Shown: positions 45,958-59,715, numbered from the stretch's first letter. The stretch is DNA of 64,000 bases from Xenopus tropicalis (GCF_000004195.4 NC_030683.2:46575358-46639357); one strand, 5' to 3'. Notes: generated from the letters alone by a model not told the origin. Numbers and translations are program-made.

Positions 45958-46701
45958 AAATAATTCCCTTATCGCTAATCAATCAACAATTAGCTTTGTT
46001 CAGTCTATTCCAGATACAATTAATAAAGGAAATCACTGATTGGTTGCTATGGGTTACTGAACAGGCGCTCACTTGCCCCTTGCATAATAAATTACCCCAA
46101 TAGTCTTTATTTCCTTGTGCTTTATTACTAACATGTCTCTCACACTATACAAAAAATGGCAAAATAAACACAAACAGAAGCTTGCAATGCGTAAAGCATG
46201 TCACAACACCAGCGCTTTTGGTATTGCAGGATTCTTTGTGTTCTATAACCCGTACACAATCTCAGTATGAACGTGTCTTATTGATGTCCCAAATGTGTTC
46301 TTATGATGTTGTTTTTAAGTGATAATCAGTCGTCCCTGTAATCATCATACCATTAAATAGAATATAGTTCTGTCAATGCTAAAGCACTTTCCTTGGCTAA
46401 TTTGGATCTATGGGATTGATTCAATTTGTAATAGCAGACATGTCAACTCTCTTCACCGCTTTCCTTTGCGCTTCACTAATTTGTAAGCCGTCTCAATGAT
46501 TTTTTTTTAAATTACCTTCTTTTAATTTCCCATAGAGTCCCTTTTGAAATGCAGTTTTGAGACATAAATCTGCAAAACTTGATACCGAACATCTGGTGTA
46601 GTCAGTTCTGTAGTCCTTTAAGAAAAGTATATCCTTTCTATAACTGAGTTTTGCTACTATGTATTACCTAAATACAGGTTGATGATGATGCAGTATGAAA
46701 A
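45958..46701. other. no gene; diverged CTGGGCAGTAAC fold-back near 45990
   Basis: 'ggttgctatgggttactgaa' and 'caggcgctcacttgcccctt' at about 46038-46082 are the right arm of the CTGGGCAGTAAC family. The left arm is poorly kept. The rest is AT-rich and unrecognised. Confidence 0.4.
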
Positions 46702-46925
46702 GCCCAGTGCAGTGGCTCATTGGGTAGCATTTCTGCTTTGCAGTCATGGGATCCTGAGTTAGATTCCAGCCTGAGCCCCATGTGTCTGTATGGGTACTTT
46801 GCCTTCCAAGAACATACAGGCAGGCTAATTAGCTCCAGATTATATTGACTCTATTGTGTGTAAATGCGATTTGCACATTAGACTGTAAACAAAGTCAACA
46901 GGCAATAATATGAAGTTAATTGCCA
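46702..46925 (+). repeat. tRNA-derived SINE, second family
   Basis: The head has 'cagtggctcattgggtagca' (A-box region) and 'gagttagattccagcc' (B-box region) about 40 bp apart. The body is 'aacatacaggcaggctaatt', 'agctccagattatattgact' and 'tgtgtgtaaatgcgattt', then 'tagactgtaaac'. An internal stretch present in the reverse copy at 27945-28145 (around 'tttttggagtatgag') is shortened here. RNA polymerase III promoter boxes are only partly preserved. Confidence 0.75.
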
Positions 46926-47339
46926 CCATGAAACTGCACAGGCTCACACTTATCAATTTGACCAGCTGACCAATCACTGTATCTTTGCAATTTGGATATG
47001 TACTGTACGTATGATTGTCCCACTAATAAATCTAAAGTTATCAATAAATGAAAAAAGGGTTTTTAATGCCCACTTGTAGGTGTGGAGCACAGTTTTGTTA
47101 TTAAATATAAAATTAAGTTATAAAATGATGCATTTTGATGTATTCTTTGCCCTGCAAAGCTTTGCTATCTTAGAAGCTTAGTGAATTACAGTATTAAACC
47201 TGTATAGGGTTTAAAATCTAGCAGTAACGCAAGCAATGACCTCCAGATTGAATCTCTGACCAGTGTGGTCTGAATCCTGCTCAAATCTCTGCCATAAAAC
47301 TTAATGGAAATGTTACGACTTAATGGAAATGTTACAAGA

Positions 47340-49671
47340 GAAGGTGAATTAACCATTTGATCACACTATCCTATGCAAGTATTATCCGGACATCTGGAGT
47401 AATGGGGTGGCTACGTCAGAAAAAGCTAGTAGGTTTGTAAATATGCTAAATGACAACTTTTTATTTCAGGCAGTTCAATAACCTACTAGCAATGATTCTC
47501 TTCTGGACTTGGTAAAATCTAATGATTCTAAACTTATCTCTAACATTTGTGTGGGTGAGCATTTGGGGAACAGTGATCATAACATGGTTTCCTTTGAGAT
47601 AATGCTGCAGAGACAGCTCTATAAGGGAGTAACACTAAATTTTAGACGTGCAAATTTTTGCCAGTATAAGGACATCTCTGCAATGTGTCAACTGGGAAAG
47701 GCTTTTCACTGGGTTAAACATAGAAGGAAAATGGAATATCTTTAAAATGTTGCTTAACAAGTATACAGGTCAGGATATTCCCCTTGTAAGCAAAGAAAGG
47801 CATTGCAAAGCAAAACTTTATGGTTAAATAAAAATGTTAGTGTTAGAAAAAATGTGCTTTTAAACCATTAAAGTTAGCTGGGACAGCAGAAATCAGGTAC
47901 AAGGAAGCAAATAAAGCATGCAAAAAAAGCTATCAGGCAAGCTAAAATAGAGATGGAAAGGGTATTGCAGCTAGGAGTAAAAGGAATAAATAGTAAATAG
48001 TAAAAAAATGAAGCAAGAAGGGGGGGGTCCGTTGGTTGATCAGAATAGGGAAGAGCAGAAATTTTGAACTCTTATTTTGCATCTGTCTATACAAATGAGG
48101 AGCCAGATAATGAAGGCTTCCCTTTTAATAGACCCAATTCTAGTAATTTAGCTACTGACGAATGGGTCACTCAGGGGGGAAATTCAAAAGAGACTTGAAT
48201 ATGTAAAGAATAACAAAGGTCCAGATGGTATTTATCCCAGGGTATTAAACTAGATGTTGGCAAACATCTTTAATTTTTATTTTTCAGGATTCGTTGAGGT
48301 CTGGCATGGTGCTGAGACACTGGCGAATTGCTAATGTGGTGCCGTTATTTAAAAAGGGATCCCGTTCTCAGCCTGAAAACTATAGGCCTGTTAGTCTGAC
48401 ATCAATAGTAGGAAAACTTTAGGAAAGGGTAATAAGGGATAGGATAGTTGAATACATTGCAAATTACAATACTGTGTTTGTGCCAGCATGGTTTTATGCG
48501 TAACAGATCTTGCCAAACTAATTTATTTGCCTTTTATGAGAAGGTGAGCAGGAACCTCTACTTCTACTTAGACTTTTCTAAAGCGTTTGATACAGTAATG
48601 ATAAAATTGAGGAATATTAGCCTAGAACATAATATTTGTAATTGGATAGAGAACTGGCTGAAGGATAGATTGCAAAGAGTGGTGGTAAATGAAACATTTT
48701 CTAATTGGGCCAGTGTGGTTAGTGGAGTACCGCAGGGGTCAGTCCTTGGTCCTTTGCGTTTTTAACTTGTTTATTAATGACCTGGGGGTGGGCATAGACA
48801 GTACTGTTTCTATTTTTGCTGACAATACTTAATTGTGCAAAACTATAAGTTTCATGCAGGATGCTGTCACTGTGCAGAGCGATTTGACAACATTGGAAAA
48901 CCGGGCAGCAAAATGGAAAATGATGTTCAATGTTGACAAGTGCATGCACATAACTATCTACTGAATGGTAGTGTGTTGGGGGTATCCTTAATTGAGAAGG
49001 ATTTGGGGATTTTTGTAGGTAACAAGTCTAATTCCAGGCAGTGTCATTCAGTGGCTACTAAAGCTGTCTAGTATAAAAAAAAGGGCATTGACTCATGAAA
49101 ACATAGTTTTACCTCTTTTTTGTTTCTGGTAAGGCCTCACCTTGAGTATGCAGTGCAGTTTTGGGCTCCAGTCCTTAAAAGGTATATTAATGAGCTGGAG
49201 AGAGTGCAGAGACGTGCAACTAAACTGGTAAAGGGGATGGAAGATTTAAACTATGAGGCTAGACTGTCACAGTTGGGTTGTTCTCTCTGGAAAAAAGGGC
49301 GCTTGTGAGGGGACATGATTACTCTGTACAAGTACATTAGAGGCGATTCAACGATCAACGCACCAGAGTCCACCCCTTTAGATTAGATGAACGGAACTTT
49401 CATTTAAAGTAGTGTAGGTGGTTTTTCACGGGGAGGGCAGTGAGGTTGGGGAATGCCCTTCCTAGTGATGTTGTAATGGCAGATTCTGTTAATGTCTTTA
49501 AGAGCTATTGTGATACTAAAATCTACAGTTAGTATTGATGTTGGTATATTTGGTTTTATGCATGTGAGGGTATAGATAGGTCGGTTTAGGTTTGTGTGTG
49601 CTTAGGTTCACTTGGAAGGGTTGAACTTGATGGACTTGTCTTTTTTTCAACCCTATGTAATTATGTAACTA
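47340..49671 (+). pseudogene. CR1-type LINE remnant (endonuclease end, RT, 3' UTR)
   Basis: Pieces of one LINE second frame appear in order on the plus strand, broken by stops and frameshifts. At 47420-47600 is the end of the endonuclease (SEKASRF, NMLNDNFLFQ, stop, then LLDLVKSN and GNSDHNMVSFEI). At 48200-48840 is reverse transcriptase: KGPDGIYPR, NVVPLFKKGS, NYRPVSLTS, QHGF, YLDFSKAFDTV, VSGVPQGSVLGP. The catalytic FADDT is altered to FADNT and followed by a stop. At 49120-49310 is the C-terminal part ([28 protein letters not shown]). The 3' UTR ends 'tttttcaaccctatgtaatt' and 'atgtaac', as in CR1-like frog LINEs. No 5' end or first ORF was seen. It is dead. Confidence 0.85.
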
Positions 49672-49836
49672 TTCATGTAACAAATCATTTTGATTTTCCC
49701 AAACTATGTTTCTTCTATAAGTACTGTTTTAGGTTTAAATGCAAAGTCTGTATAAGCTATTATTTTGAATATTTTTGTTTTATTTTATTTTATCACATTT
49801 CTCAACTGGGGAACTTACCTGTTACCAATGAATGTA

Positions 49837-51423
<1,587 letters not shown>

Positions 51424-52457
51424 TACACATGTTTAATGAAAATGGATCAAACTATTTTGGAAAATTATGAATGAAAAGACTAATTTTGTCTAGGTAAAAT
51501 GCTGCTAAACCAATTACTTGTGTCAAAAAGTGCAGCTTTATTTGTATTGTAAATTGGCATGCTAAAAATGCTGGGCACTTTAGTTTCTCAGCAGAAGGAG
51601 GGACGGAGTTTGGAAGCAACTTGCCCTATCACAGTACATAATGAACCCACGAGCTGTGCACATTATCAGATTCCAAAGCCAGGTTACTTGGTGATCCTTC
51701 AGCATAGTGTTCTTGTTCTGCTTATACATTGCTGGCGGAGGCCACAAGCATCTTCCTGTTCTGCACAACTGGGCATAAGAAATTTGCTTCTCTAAGGCTA
51801 TTGATTTCTTCTGAGAAACAGCAAATGCAAATCGAAAAACCATTAATTTCTGAAAACATACATGCACATAAAGGAGGGGCTGTTTCAACCATTCTGGGTC
51901 ACAAGCCATCTCTTGTCACAGTACAACTTCACTCAGTTTATTACAATGGCATAGATCTGGCAGTATAGTCACAGGTATTTCACAGAAAGCTAAATAAAGA
52001 AGTCTTGAGGACTAAAACATTATTATTTAATTTAATATAAGTTTTAGTTCTTTTGCTTCTATACAAAGTTAAGCAGTAATAACTGCCTCTATAATTGTGG
52101 CACTTTGGTCTTTTATGCATACATCTAATAAAGCTCATATAATCTAGGCCCCAGGTCAGTGTGAGGCTTTGGGAAGAAGAAGGTCTTTGGCCAGGGTCAT
52201 ATTGGCAGCTAAACTGCCTGGCATCATCTGATCTTATGTAGTTTGCATTCTATGGGGCTGGTTCGTTTGTTTGATATCCAAACAATATTACTGCTTAAAC
52301 TGACATAGACTACTCTAAATTTGCCAGCAACTAGTAAGTGTTCTTTGCTGACACTATCTTTGTTTGATGACTGCAGCTTTGGCCATTCTACAGAATTTAT
52401 TTTTTTTTCTAAATTATATATTTTAGCAATTTCCAAAAATTTAGTCTCACTGAAATT
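51424..52457. other. AT-rich stretch, no gene recognised
   Basis: Frames on both strands around 51560-51970 (79-109 codons) overlap one another and show no domain. No repeat was recognised. Confidence 0.4.
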
Positions 52458-52976
52458 AGTAGAGATGTAGCGAACTGTTCGCCGGCGAACTAATTCGCGC
52501 GAACATCGGGTGTTCGCGTTCGCGCAAATTCGCAGACTTTTGCCGATGTTCGCCACTTTGGGTTCGCCGCGTTTTTTTTTGGCGCCGCGTTTTTTCGCCT
52601 TGGTTTTTCTGCCGCGTTTTTTCGCTTCGTTTTATCGCCTATGCATATACATAGGAATAGCTTGCGGTTTTTTTTTTTTGCGTTATTTTTTTGCGTTTTT
52701 TTTTGGCACTTTTTTTTTTAGCGTTTTTTTTACAAGTATTTTTCAGAGAAGTTTTTGCCCTTGATCCCCCTCCTGCATGCCACTGTCCAGGTCGTGGCAC
52801 CCTTTAAACAACTTTAAAATCAGTTTTCTGGCCAGAAATGGCTTTTCTAGGTTTTAAAGTTCGCCTTCTCATTGAAGTCTATGGGGTTCGCAAAGTTCGC
52901 GAATATTCGCGAGTTTTGGCGAAAGTCCGTGAACGGGTTCGCGAACATTTTCGGCGATGTTCGCTACATCACTACA
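52458..52976. repeat. fold-back element, GATGTAGCGAAC/GTTCGCTACATC ends
   Basis: The left end 'agtagagatgtagcgaactg' is the inverse of the right end 'gatgttcgctacatcactac'. Repeated 'ttcgcg' and 'gcgaac' words lie near both ends. The interior includes 'ctcctgcatgccactgtcca', 'cattgaagtctatggggttc' and T-rich stretches 'gcgttttttttt'. I recognise it as an abundant Xenopus repeat, distinct from but similar in style to the TAGTGATGAGCGAA family. No coding capacity. Confidence 0.85.
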
Positions 52977-53978
52977 AATTAGTTCTGTTTTACTTTGTTT
53001 CAGTATTAACCATGTTGCCATGTAGCTAAGAATATTAACCACATAGTCATAAAGCTAAGAATATTAATACACTGTATGGAAAACACAATTATTTCCTAAA
53101 GGGGAAAGGAGAATTTTTGAAGTCAATATTAGCAAATATCTTTTCAGTAAAGAAAATATAACCCCTATTTATTAATGTTTTTTATGTAATTATTGATGAT
53201 GATAAAGAGTAACCTCAGTCAATACTCCAACTTTCTTTGCAGACAGTAGGTTGCTAGTTATGCGCTAATGTCACAATTTGAAAGTACATGCCTAACATTT
53301 CCCAGTCATTTTCCCTGCTCAGCAAGTAAAACAGCGAAAAGGTCATCCCAGCCGACCAAACGAGCAACTGCAGAGTCAGGACGCACAGTCAGAGAAAGAA
53401 TTCTTCTTCTCACACTTTCCATTAGTGTTGCCACATTTGTTCTTTTAACATTTGAGAGAACCTCAGCATATTCAGCCACTACTGTGGTACATTTTCCTTT
53501 GGTGATTTTCCTCAATTATTTATTATTTTCTAAAAATAAAATTGATATATGAAGGCATACAGAAATATCAAAGAGCAGGGAGTATAGGGGTAAGATATAC
53601 AGAATTTAAATTGATGACATGGATTAGGTTCAAAGAAGGTTATATACTAAAAATTATTACATAATAATCAATTCTGAAAAGAAAGGCTTAATAATTTTAA
53701 GCATACTCTTATAGCTTTAATATATTACAGTTAAAAATGAATGGAAGACTAAAAAGTAACCTTAAAATTAGAAGTTTCTCACAAAAACACAGCTATAAGG
53801 AGAAACATAGCACTCAATTGGCTTAATAATTATGGGAGTCCATTCATCATATTTTAGGTATCTTAAGCCGAAATTCAGAAACTGATCAGATCAATTCAAG
53901 CTTAAGGTGATAGAACTGCCATTTATTATATTTATGAGGGATGTGAAGCTTTCATGCACTATAACCTGCTATAGACCA
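52977..53978. other. AT-rich stretch, no gene recognised
   Basis: The overlapping plus and minus frames at 53268-53552 have no recognisable domain. The sequence there ('gtcatcccagccgaccaaac') is slightly GC-richer but not identified. Confidence 0.4.
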
Positions 53979-54550
53979 AGGGGCTGATTTACTAACCCAC
54001 GAATCCGACCCGAATTGGAAAAGTTCCGACTTGAAAACGAACATTTTGCGACTTTTTCGTATGTTTTGCGATTTTTTCGGATTCTTTACGAATTTTTCGT
54101 TACCAATACGATTTTTGCGTAAAAACGCGAGTTTTTCGTATCCATTACGAAAGTTGCGTAAAAAGTTGCGCATTTTTCGTAGCGTTAAAACTTACGCGAA
54201 AAGTTGCGCATTTTTCGTAGCGTTAAAACTTAAAAGGTGCAAAGTTTCGCGTAAGTTTTAACGCTACGAAAAATGCGCAACTTTTCGCGTAAGTTTTAAC
54301 GCTACGAAAAATGCGCAACTTTTCGCGTAAGTTTTAACGCTACGAAAAATGCGCAACTTTTTACGCAACTTTCGTAATGGATACGAAAAACTCGCGTTTT
54401 TACGCAAAAATCGTATTGGTAACGAAAAATTCGTAAAGAATCCGAAAAAATCGCAAAACATACGAAAAAATCGCAAAATACCGATCATTACGAAAAAAAC
54501 GCATTCGGACTCATTTCGACCCGTTCGTGGGTAAGTAAATCAGCCCCCTA
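53979..54550. repeat. 572-bp palindromic fold-back element
   Basis: The ends 'aggggctgatttactaaccc' and the inverse 'gggtaagtaaatcagccccc' frame a palindrome whose arms match almost throughout, for example 'aatttttcgttaccaatacg' against 'cgtattggtaacgaaaaatt'. At the centre a 38-bp unit ('cgcgtaagttttaacgctac' plus 'gaaaaatgcgcaactttt') is present three times in the right arm and about twice, inverted, in the left. The non-repeated centre is only about 'aaaaggtgcaaag'. Frames on both strands are by-products. Ends resemble those of 26081 and 26516 (GGGGC-ATTTACTAA), suggesting one superfamily. Confidence 0.9.
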
Positions 54551-56142
54551 GAGATCACTCATTGTAATTGGACACTAGCCATGGCAGTTAGTATACTTGC
54601 ATGGTAATTTATTTCATAATGTGAAATTCTCTGTTTTGGGCTATTGTAAGAAGGCTATGCTACCTAAAATATTTTACATTTGCCTAAATATTAGGTCTAC
54701 CAACAGGGCTACATTATCTTGATATGATGTGCTAGAGAAATTATATAACATAGCCTGTCCCATAGGGACAGGAACTAAGGTGAATGTTTAAAATAAAATC
54801 ACCAAGTGATTATCAAAATTAGAGCCCTGTATTGCCCACTCAAACACGGCATGAATAGAACGTTCTATCAGTCAAACCTTGCCCCAAACCTAATAAAAGG
54901 CAGTAATGTTGCCCAAGTGCCGTAACCCATAGGAGCCAATAAAATGTTTGCCTTTAAAAGATGACCTGTAAATGCTTTCTGCTGATTGTTTGCTATAGAC
55001 CAATAACAAACTTTGCACCTTCTATTACATGTTTCCATATATTTGTAACTTTGGACATCAGTGCATGAGCTGCCATAATTTGTAGAACGGTAGTTATATT
55101 TTTACTGTTTATTCATCAGCCCCAAAAAAGGAAAGCCATAGTTATAGTGAACATTGGCAAAAGATAAAAGCAGGAACAATACCTACATAAGTGAGAATGT
55201 TCCCTAAGATCTGGCTGTTTTGTTGGCACAATGGGTCTGCTTTACCTTTCCTATATGTTCATAAACCATAGTTCATATAAACTGCATCTTCTTCTTGGTC
55301 TCCCATTTTAATCTAAGGAAAATAAATCCGAAGTGAATTCGAAAAGCCTGGCATGTAATTGTGGAAAGTACAGTAATCCCCTGCAATAACGTACACAGAA
55401 AATGATTCAGTCTAGATTTCCAAAGACCTCAGTACATCAGTATGTTCTCTTCCCACTAAATGGCTATCTTGGCAGTACTATTCACATATTCATTGTGTCC
55501 ATATAATGAGCAGAATGTGGGTTACTGCAAAATCCATTTGCAGGATTAACCTCTTGTCACGGTGTATTAACTGTGCAATGATTTCAAAGTTTTGGTTCTA
55601 AATCCAGCAAGCAAAAAGGGATATTAGGAGCCCAGGAAAGTCTCAGGTGCTCATAATATCCTGTAGCCATCTGGTAACTTGAGCTCGAAATATAAATCTG
55701 CAAAAATGGAATTAGTGTCCAGGCATTACCTGCAAACAGTGGACATTTTTAAGTTATTGTAGCTGCAATCCATGCTATTCTTACAATACTACAGAACCAC
55801 ACAGTGTATCAGTGGGAATGCTTAAACTTCAAAGAGGTTAGTTTCCTCTTCCCTCTTCCCAATTTTTGTTTATAGAATTAATATCAAGATACCTTTAAAA
55901 TCTGTGCAATCATTCTGGGGTATCAAGAGCTAAATTTACACAGACTGCACGCATCTCTAAAGAGATGACTATTCTTTCGGACAAATGGAGGTTAGGCTAA
56001 GTACCCCAAAACATGACAACAGTAATTGAGAATATACCTATCAAGGTTTTTTCTCATTAAAGCCTTAATATACAGTATTGGGAAAAATTATGTCTCAAGC
56101 AAACAGATCTGTGGCTAGGTTGTAATAACTAGATACAGCTAC
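54551..56142. other. no gene; diverged fold-back and possible conserved DNA
   Basis: At about 54905-55030 a diverged CTGGGCAGTAAC-type fold-back ('tgcccaagtgccgtaaccca', 'tttgctatagaccaat') is seen. 55370-55590 is unique-looking sequence with even composition; see findings. Confidence 0.4.
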
Positions 56143-57540
56143 AGGAACGGAGCTTCCATTTGAAGCAGCGTAGGTGGTTTTTCATGGTGAGGGCAGTGAG
56201 GTTGTGGAATGCCCTTCCTAGTGATGTGGTAATGGCAGACTCTGTTAATGCCTTTAAGAGGGGCCTGGATGAGTTCTTGAACAATCAGAATATCCAAGGC
56301 TATTGTGATACTAATATCTACAGTTAGTATTAATGTTGGTCTATATGGTTTATGTATGTGAGTGTATAGATGGGTCAGTATGGGTCTGTATGTGAATGTA
56401 TAGATAGGTCAGTGTGGGTCTGTATGTGAGTGTATAGATAGGTCAGTATGGGTCTGTATGTGAGTGTATAGATAGGTCAGTGTGGGTCTGTATGTGAGTG
56501 TATAGATAGGTCAGTATGGGTCTGTATGTGAGTGGATAGATAGGTCAGTATGGGTCTGTATGTGAGTGTATAGATAGGTCAGTATGGGTCTGTATGTGAG
56601 TGGATAGATAGGTCAGTATGGGTCTGTATGTAAGTGGATAGATAGGTCAGTATGGGTCTGTATGTGAGTGGATAGATAGGTCAGTATGGGTCTGTATGTG
56701 AGTGTATAGATAGGTCAGTATGGGTCTGTATGTGAGTGTATAGATAGGTCAGTATGGGTCTGTATGTGAGTGTATAGATAGGTCAGTATGGGTCTGTATG
56801 TGAGTGTATAGATAGGTCAGTATGGGTCTGTATGTGAGTGTATAGATAGGTCAGTATGGGTCTGTATGTGAGTGTATAGATAGGTCAGTATGGGTCTGTA
56901 TGTAAGTGGATAGATAGGTCAGTATGGGTCTGTATGTGAGTGGATAGATAGGTCAGTATGGGTCTGTATGTGAGTGTATAGATAGGTCAGTATGGGTCTG
57001 TATGTGAGTGTATAGATAGGTCAGTATGGGTCTGTATGTGAGTGTATAGATAGATCAGTATGGGTCTGTATGTGAGTGTATAGATAGGTCAGTATGGGTC
57101 TGTATGTGAGTGTATAGATAGGTCAGTATGGGTCTGTATGTGAGTGTATAGATAGGTCAGTATGGGTCTGTATGTGAGTGTATAGATAGGTCAGTATGGG
57201 TCTGTATGTGAGTGTATAGATAGGTCAGTATGGGTCTGTATGTGAGTGGATAGATAGGTCAGTATGGGTCTGTATGTGAGTGTATAGATAGGTCAGTATG
57301 GGTCTGTATGTGAGTGTATAGATAGGTCAGTATGGGTCTGTATGTGAGTGGATAGATAGGTCAGTATGGGTCTGTATGTGAGTGTATACATAGGTCAGTA
57401 TGGGTCTGTATGTGAGTGGATAGATAGGTCAGTATGGGTTTATGTATAGAAAGTATAGGTTTGTGTGTGCTGAGTTTACTTAAAAGAGTTAAACTTGATG
57501 GACTCTGGCCTTTTTTCAACCCTATGTAACTATGTAACTA
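56143..57540 (+). mobile_element. CR1-type LINE 3' end with expanded 3' UTR
   Basis: 56143-56345 matches the 3' part of the LINE at 49390-49550 ('gggcagtgaggttgtggaat', 'gcccttcctagtgatgtggt', 'gtgatactaatatctacagt'). It keeps a piece missing from the first copy ('aggggcctggatgagttctt', 'caatcagaatatccaaggct'). It then runs into a 34-bp tandem array and resumes with 'aggtttgtgtgtgctgagtt', 'aacttgatggactctggcct' and the family 3' end 'tttttcaaccctatgtaact'. The LINE is 5'-truncated, as is normal for CR1, and carries no ORF. Confidence 0.85.
56355..57440 (+). repeat. 34-bp minisatellite, about 32 units
   Basis: The unit is 'tatgtgagtgtatagatagg' followed by 'tcagtatgggtctg'. Units differ mainly at three sites: gtgTat/gtgGat, gtGag/gtAag and agtAtg/agtGtg. 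The G variant (gagtggatag) is scattered in several clusters. A single related stretch ('gcatgtgagggtatagatag', 'gtcggtttaggtttgtg') sits in the same place in the 3' UTR of the LINE at 47340-49671, showing the origin of the array. Confidence 0.95.
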
Positions 57541-59237
57541 CCAAACTGTCATTGCTGGTTATTTAAGTGTAGTGTTAAGGTTGCCTTACACAGGGTGTTT
57601 TGACATTTATGTGATGTACCCGCAGGACAGCTTTAGCAGAATCAAGACATATAGGATACTGTGTAGACAAGTCCACCCACAACAAAAATTACAAATTTAA
57701 CAAGGTACATATATAACTATATATACACAGTGATCCCCAACCAGTGGCCCAGGAGCAACATGTTGCTCACCAAACCCTTGGATGTTGCTCTCAGTGGCCT
57801 CACAGCAGGTGCTTATATTTGAATTCCTGGCTTGGAGGTAAGTTTTGGTTGGATAAAACCAAGTGCAATACAAGGGAGCTATAAAAAAGCCAATCATAGC
57901 TCTTATTTGGCACCCCCAGAAATGTTTTCATGCCTGTGTTATTGCTACAGTACTTCAGTTCAAAATTCCCCAAAAACAACAACTTAGCAAGATTAGTAGA
58001 TATTGTTACACAGCCTTCTATATACTGGTCCATATAAAGCTTTGTTATATTGCTGAAAACGATCGTGATTAAAAACTGACTTTCTCTGTAATTTAAAAAG
58101 TACATTATCCTTTAATTTTCTTCTGAAAACAAATACTGAAAGCAAAATGGTCTTGTGGCTGCAACTGTAATTTGTCAATATCGCACCTCGCATATGTCGT
58201 CATGTAAATGGTATTTACTTTTTATAATGCAGTGCCAGAAGCAATGTGCTAATGGGATGCAACAGTGTGAAGGAAATAATAAAGCATTTAAACTGTTAGA
58301 AACTATTTCTCGGTTCTTCGATAAGGAAAGAGGCTGCAGGGTCAGGATACCCTGCAAACAACACATTTTCTGCTTGGAGAAGGTGTTATTTAACCCTTTG
58401 CAGTATAGATAGCGTGATCTGAAGAACAAGATGCACCTATAAAGCAGCACGCGTAACAACTGATGCTACAAGCACATTCAAATCTCTCATACATGTCATA
58501 AATGACAGAGCAAATAAGAGCAAATGAGAAACTTCATGCCACAGCACAAAAACAAATAAACCTTTTACTGAAGCCACAATGCAGGAAATAAAACATACAT
58601 TTGTGGGCTAATAGAAAACTCTTGAGTATTAAAGTCAAATTGATACATGCACAGGAATAAAATACACAGACAAACATTTCACAAACACAAAATCAATATA
58701 TATATGAAGAAGGCACACAAGGGAAAGAAATAAAGCATACAGCATATTGAATGGACGCCCATAATGTACAAAGCCCACACGGAACCAAAATAAATAAGAA
58801 TACGTATAAGGAATACGCTATAATTTCTGTCTAAAATGCATTTTCTATTTATATATTTCTTCTTTTAGCTCACTTTACATTGTATAAAATAAGGTCCTAA
58901 CTAGGTGCTCTAAAAAGAATCTAACATTATTGCATATTTATAATTGTACTAACAGTGCTTGTCACACTGAAATCTATTTTATTAGAGAAGGTTTATCTTT
59001 ATGGCCCTGTTTATATGTTAATATATCCTAGGCTGCAACATGTACATTAAAATTGCTTTTAGTGTAACACGGCAAACACATTTTTCTAACATCTGCCATG
59101 TTACAGTAACATTGTTTAATATATGTCATGTTACAGTAAGGGCAATTGTAATGAAAATGTTGCAGTCCGGGATGTATGAACAGTGAATTGCCAGCTACAG
59201 CAGTTGCTGGGGGATCAGTAAATAGTGACCAAGGAGC
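57541..59237. other. no gene; possible conserved non-coding DNA
   Basis: 57730-57900 ('ggcccaggagcaacatgttg', 'ctcaccaaacccttggatgt') reads like another dispersed frog repeat. 58150-58470 has balanced, unique-looking sequence in which frames on both strands overlap without recognisable domains; see findings. Confidence 0.4.
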
Positions 59238-59415
59238 TTGAAGGGGAACTAAAGCTTAAAAAAAGAAGTAGGGTAGCAATGTCTAAATTATGTTTTTTGC
59301 TTCTGTACCAGTCCAAGGCAACGGCAGCCAGTTAGCAGGGAAGATATGTGCCTCCAAATATGCCCCAGTAGCTCTCCATTTTCTGCACATGCTCTGTGCT
59401 GCTGCCACACTAAAG
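59238..59415 (-). mobile_element. fragment of the AAAGGAGAACTAAA TTAA-type MITE
   Basis: 'ttgaaggggaactaaagctt', 'aaaagaagtagggtagcaat', 'cttctgtaccagtccaaggc' and 'cacatgctctgtgctgctgc' match the right part of the MITE at 43386-43964 in reverse. The rest is absent. TTAA is mutated to TTGA. Confidence 0.8.
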
Positions 59416-59715
59416 TACAATGAGCTTGTGCAGTGTCACTGGCACTAATCCAAGGCGACTGAGTTCTCCTGCTTTTGAAATGGTGAACTGATTTAGTGGC
59501 CTAAGTGGCTGTAAACATATAAGGTTTTGTTCAGTTGTTGAAGATTTCATGCAACTATATTACTGAGGCATATGAGGATAAATACCACAAAAGAACACAG
59601 CAAAGTATTTTAAAGGTGCACCACATCAACTCACCAACTCAGATGCTGATACAGTTATACAATTATTGCATAGGAATATGCCTAAATAGTAATTCTATAG
59701 AAACCATTCAGTAGT

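Noticed and set aside
47509..49308. Functional reverse transcriptase gene
   Set aside because: Stops, frameshifts and the change of FADDT to FADNT show that the LINE is dead; no first ORF or 5' end present.
53952..54534. Four overlapping frames on both strands with FRxxxxK repeats
   Set aside because: By-products of the 572-bp palindrome; the same words appear on opposite strands by symmetry.
56355..57440. Regular direct repeats considered as a CRISPR array
   Set aside because: Units follow each other without unique spacers and lie in a LINE tail in vertebrate DNA; it is a minisatellite.
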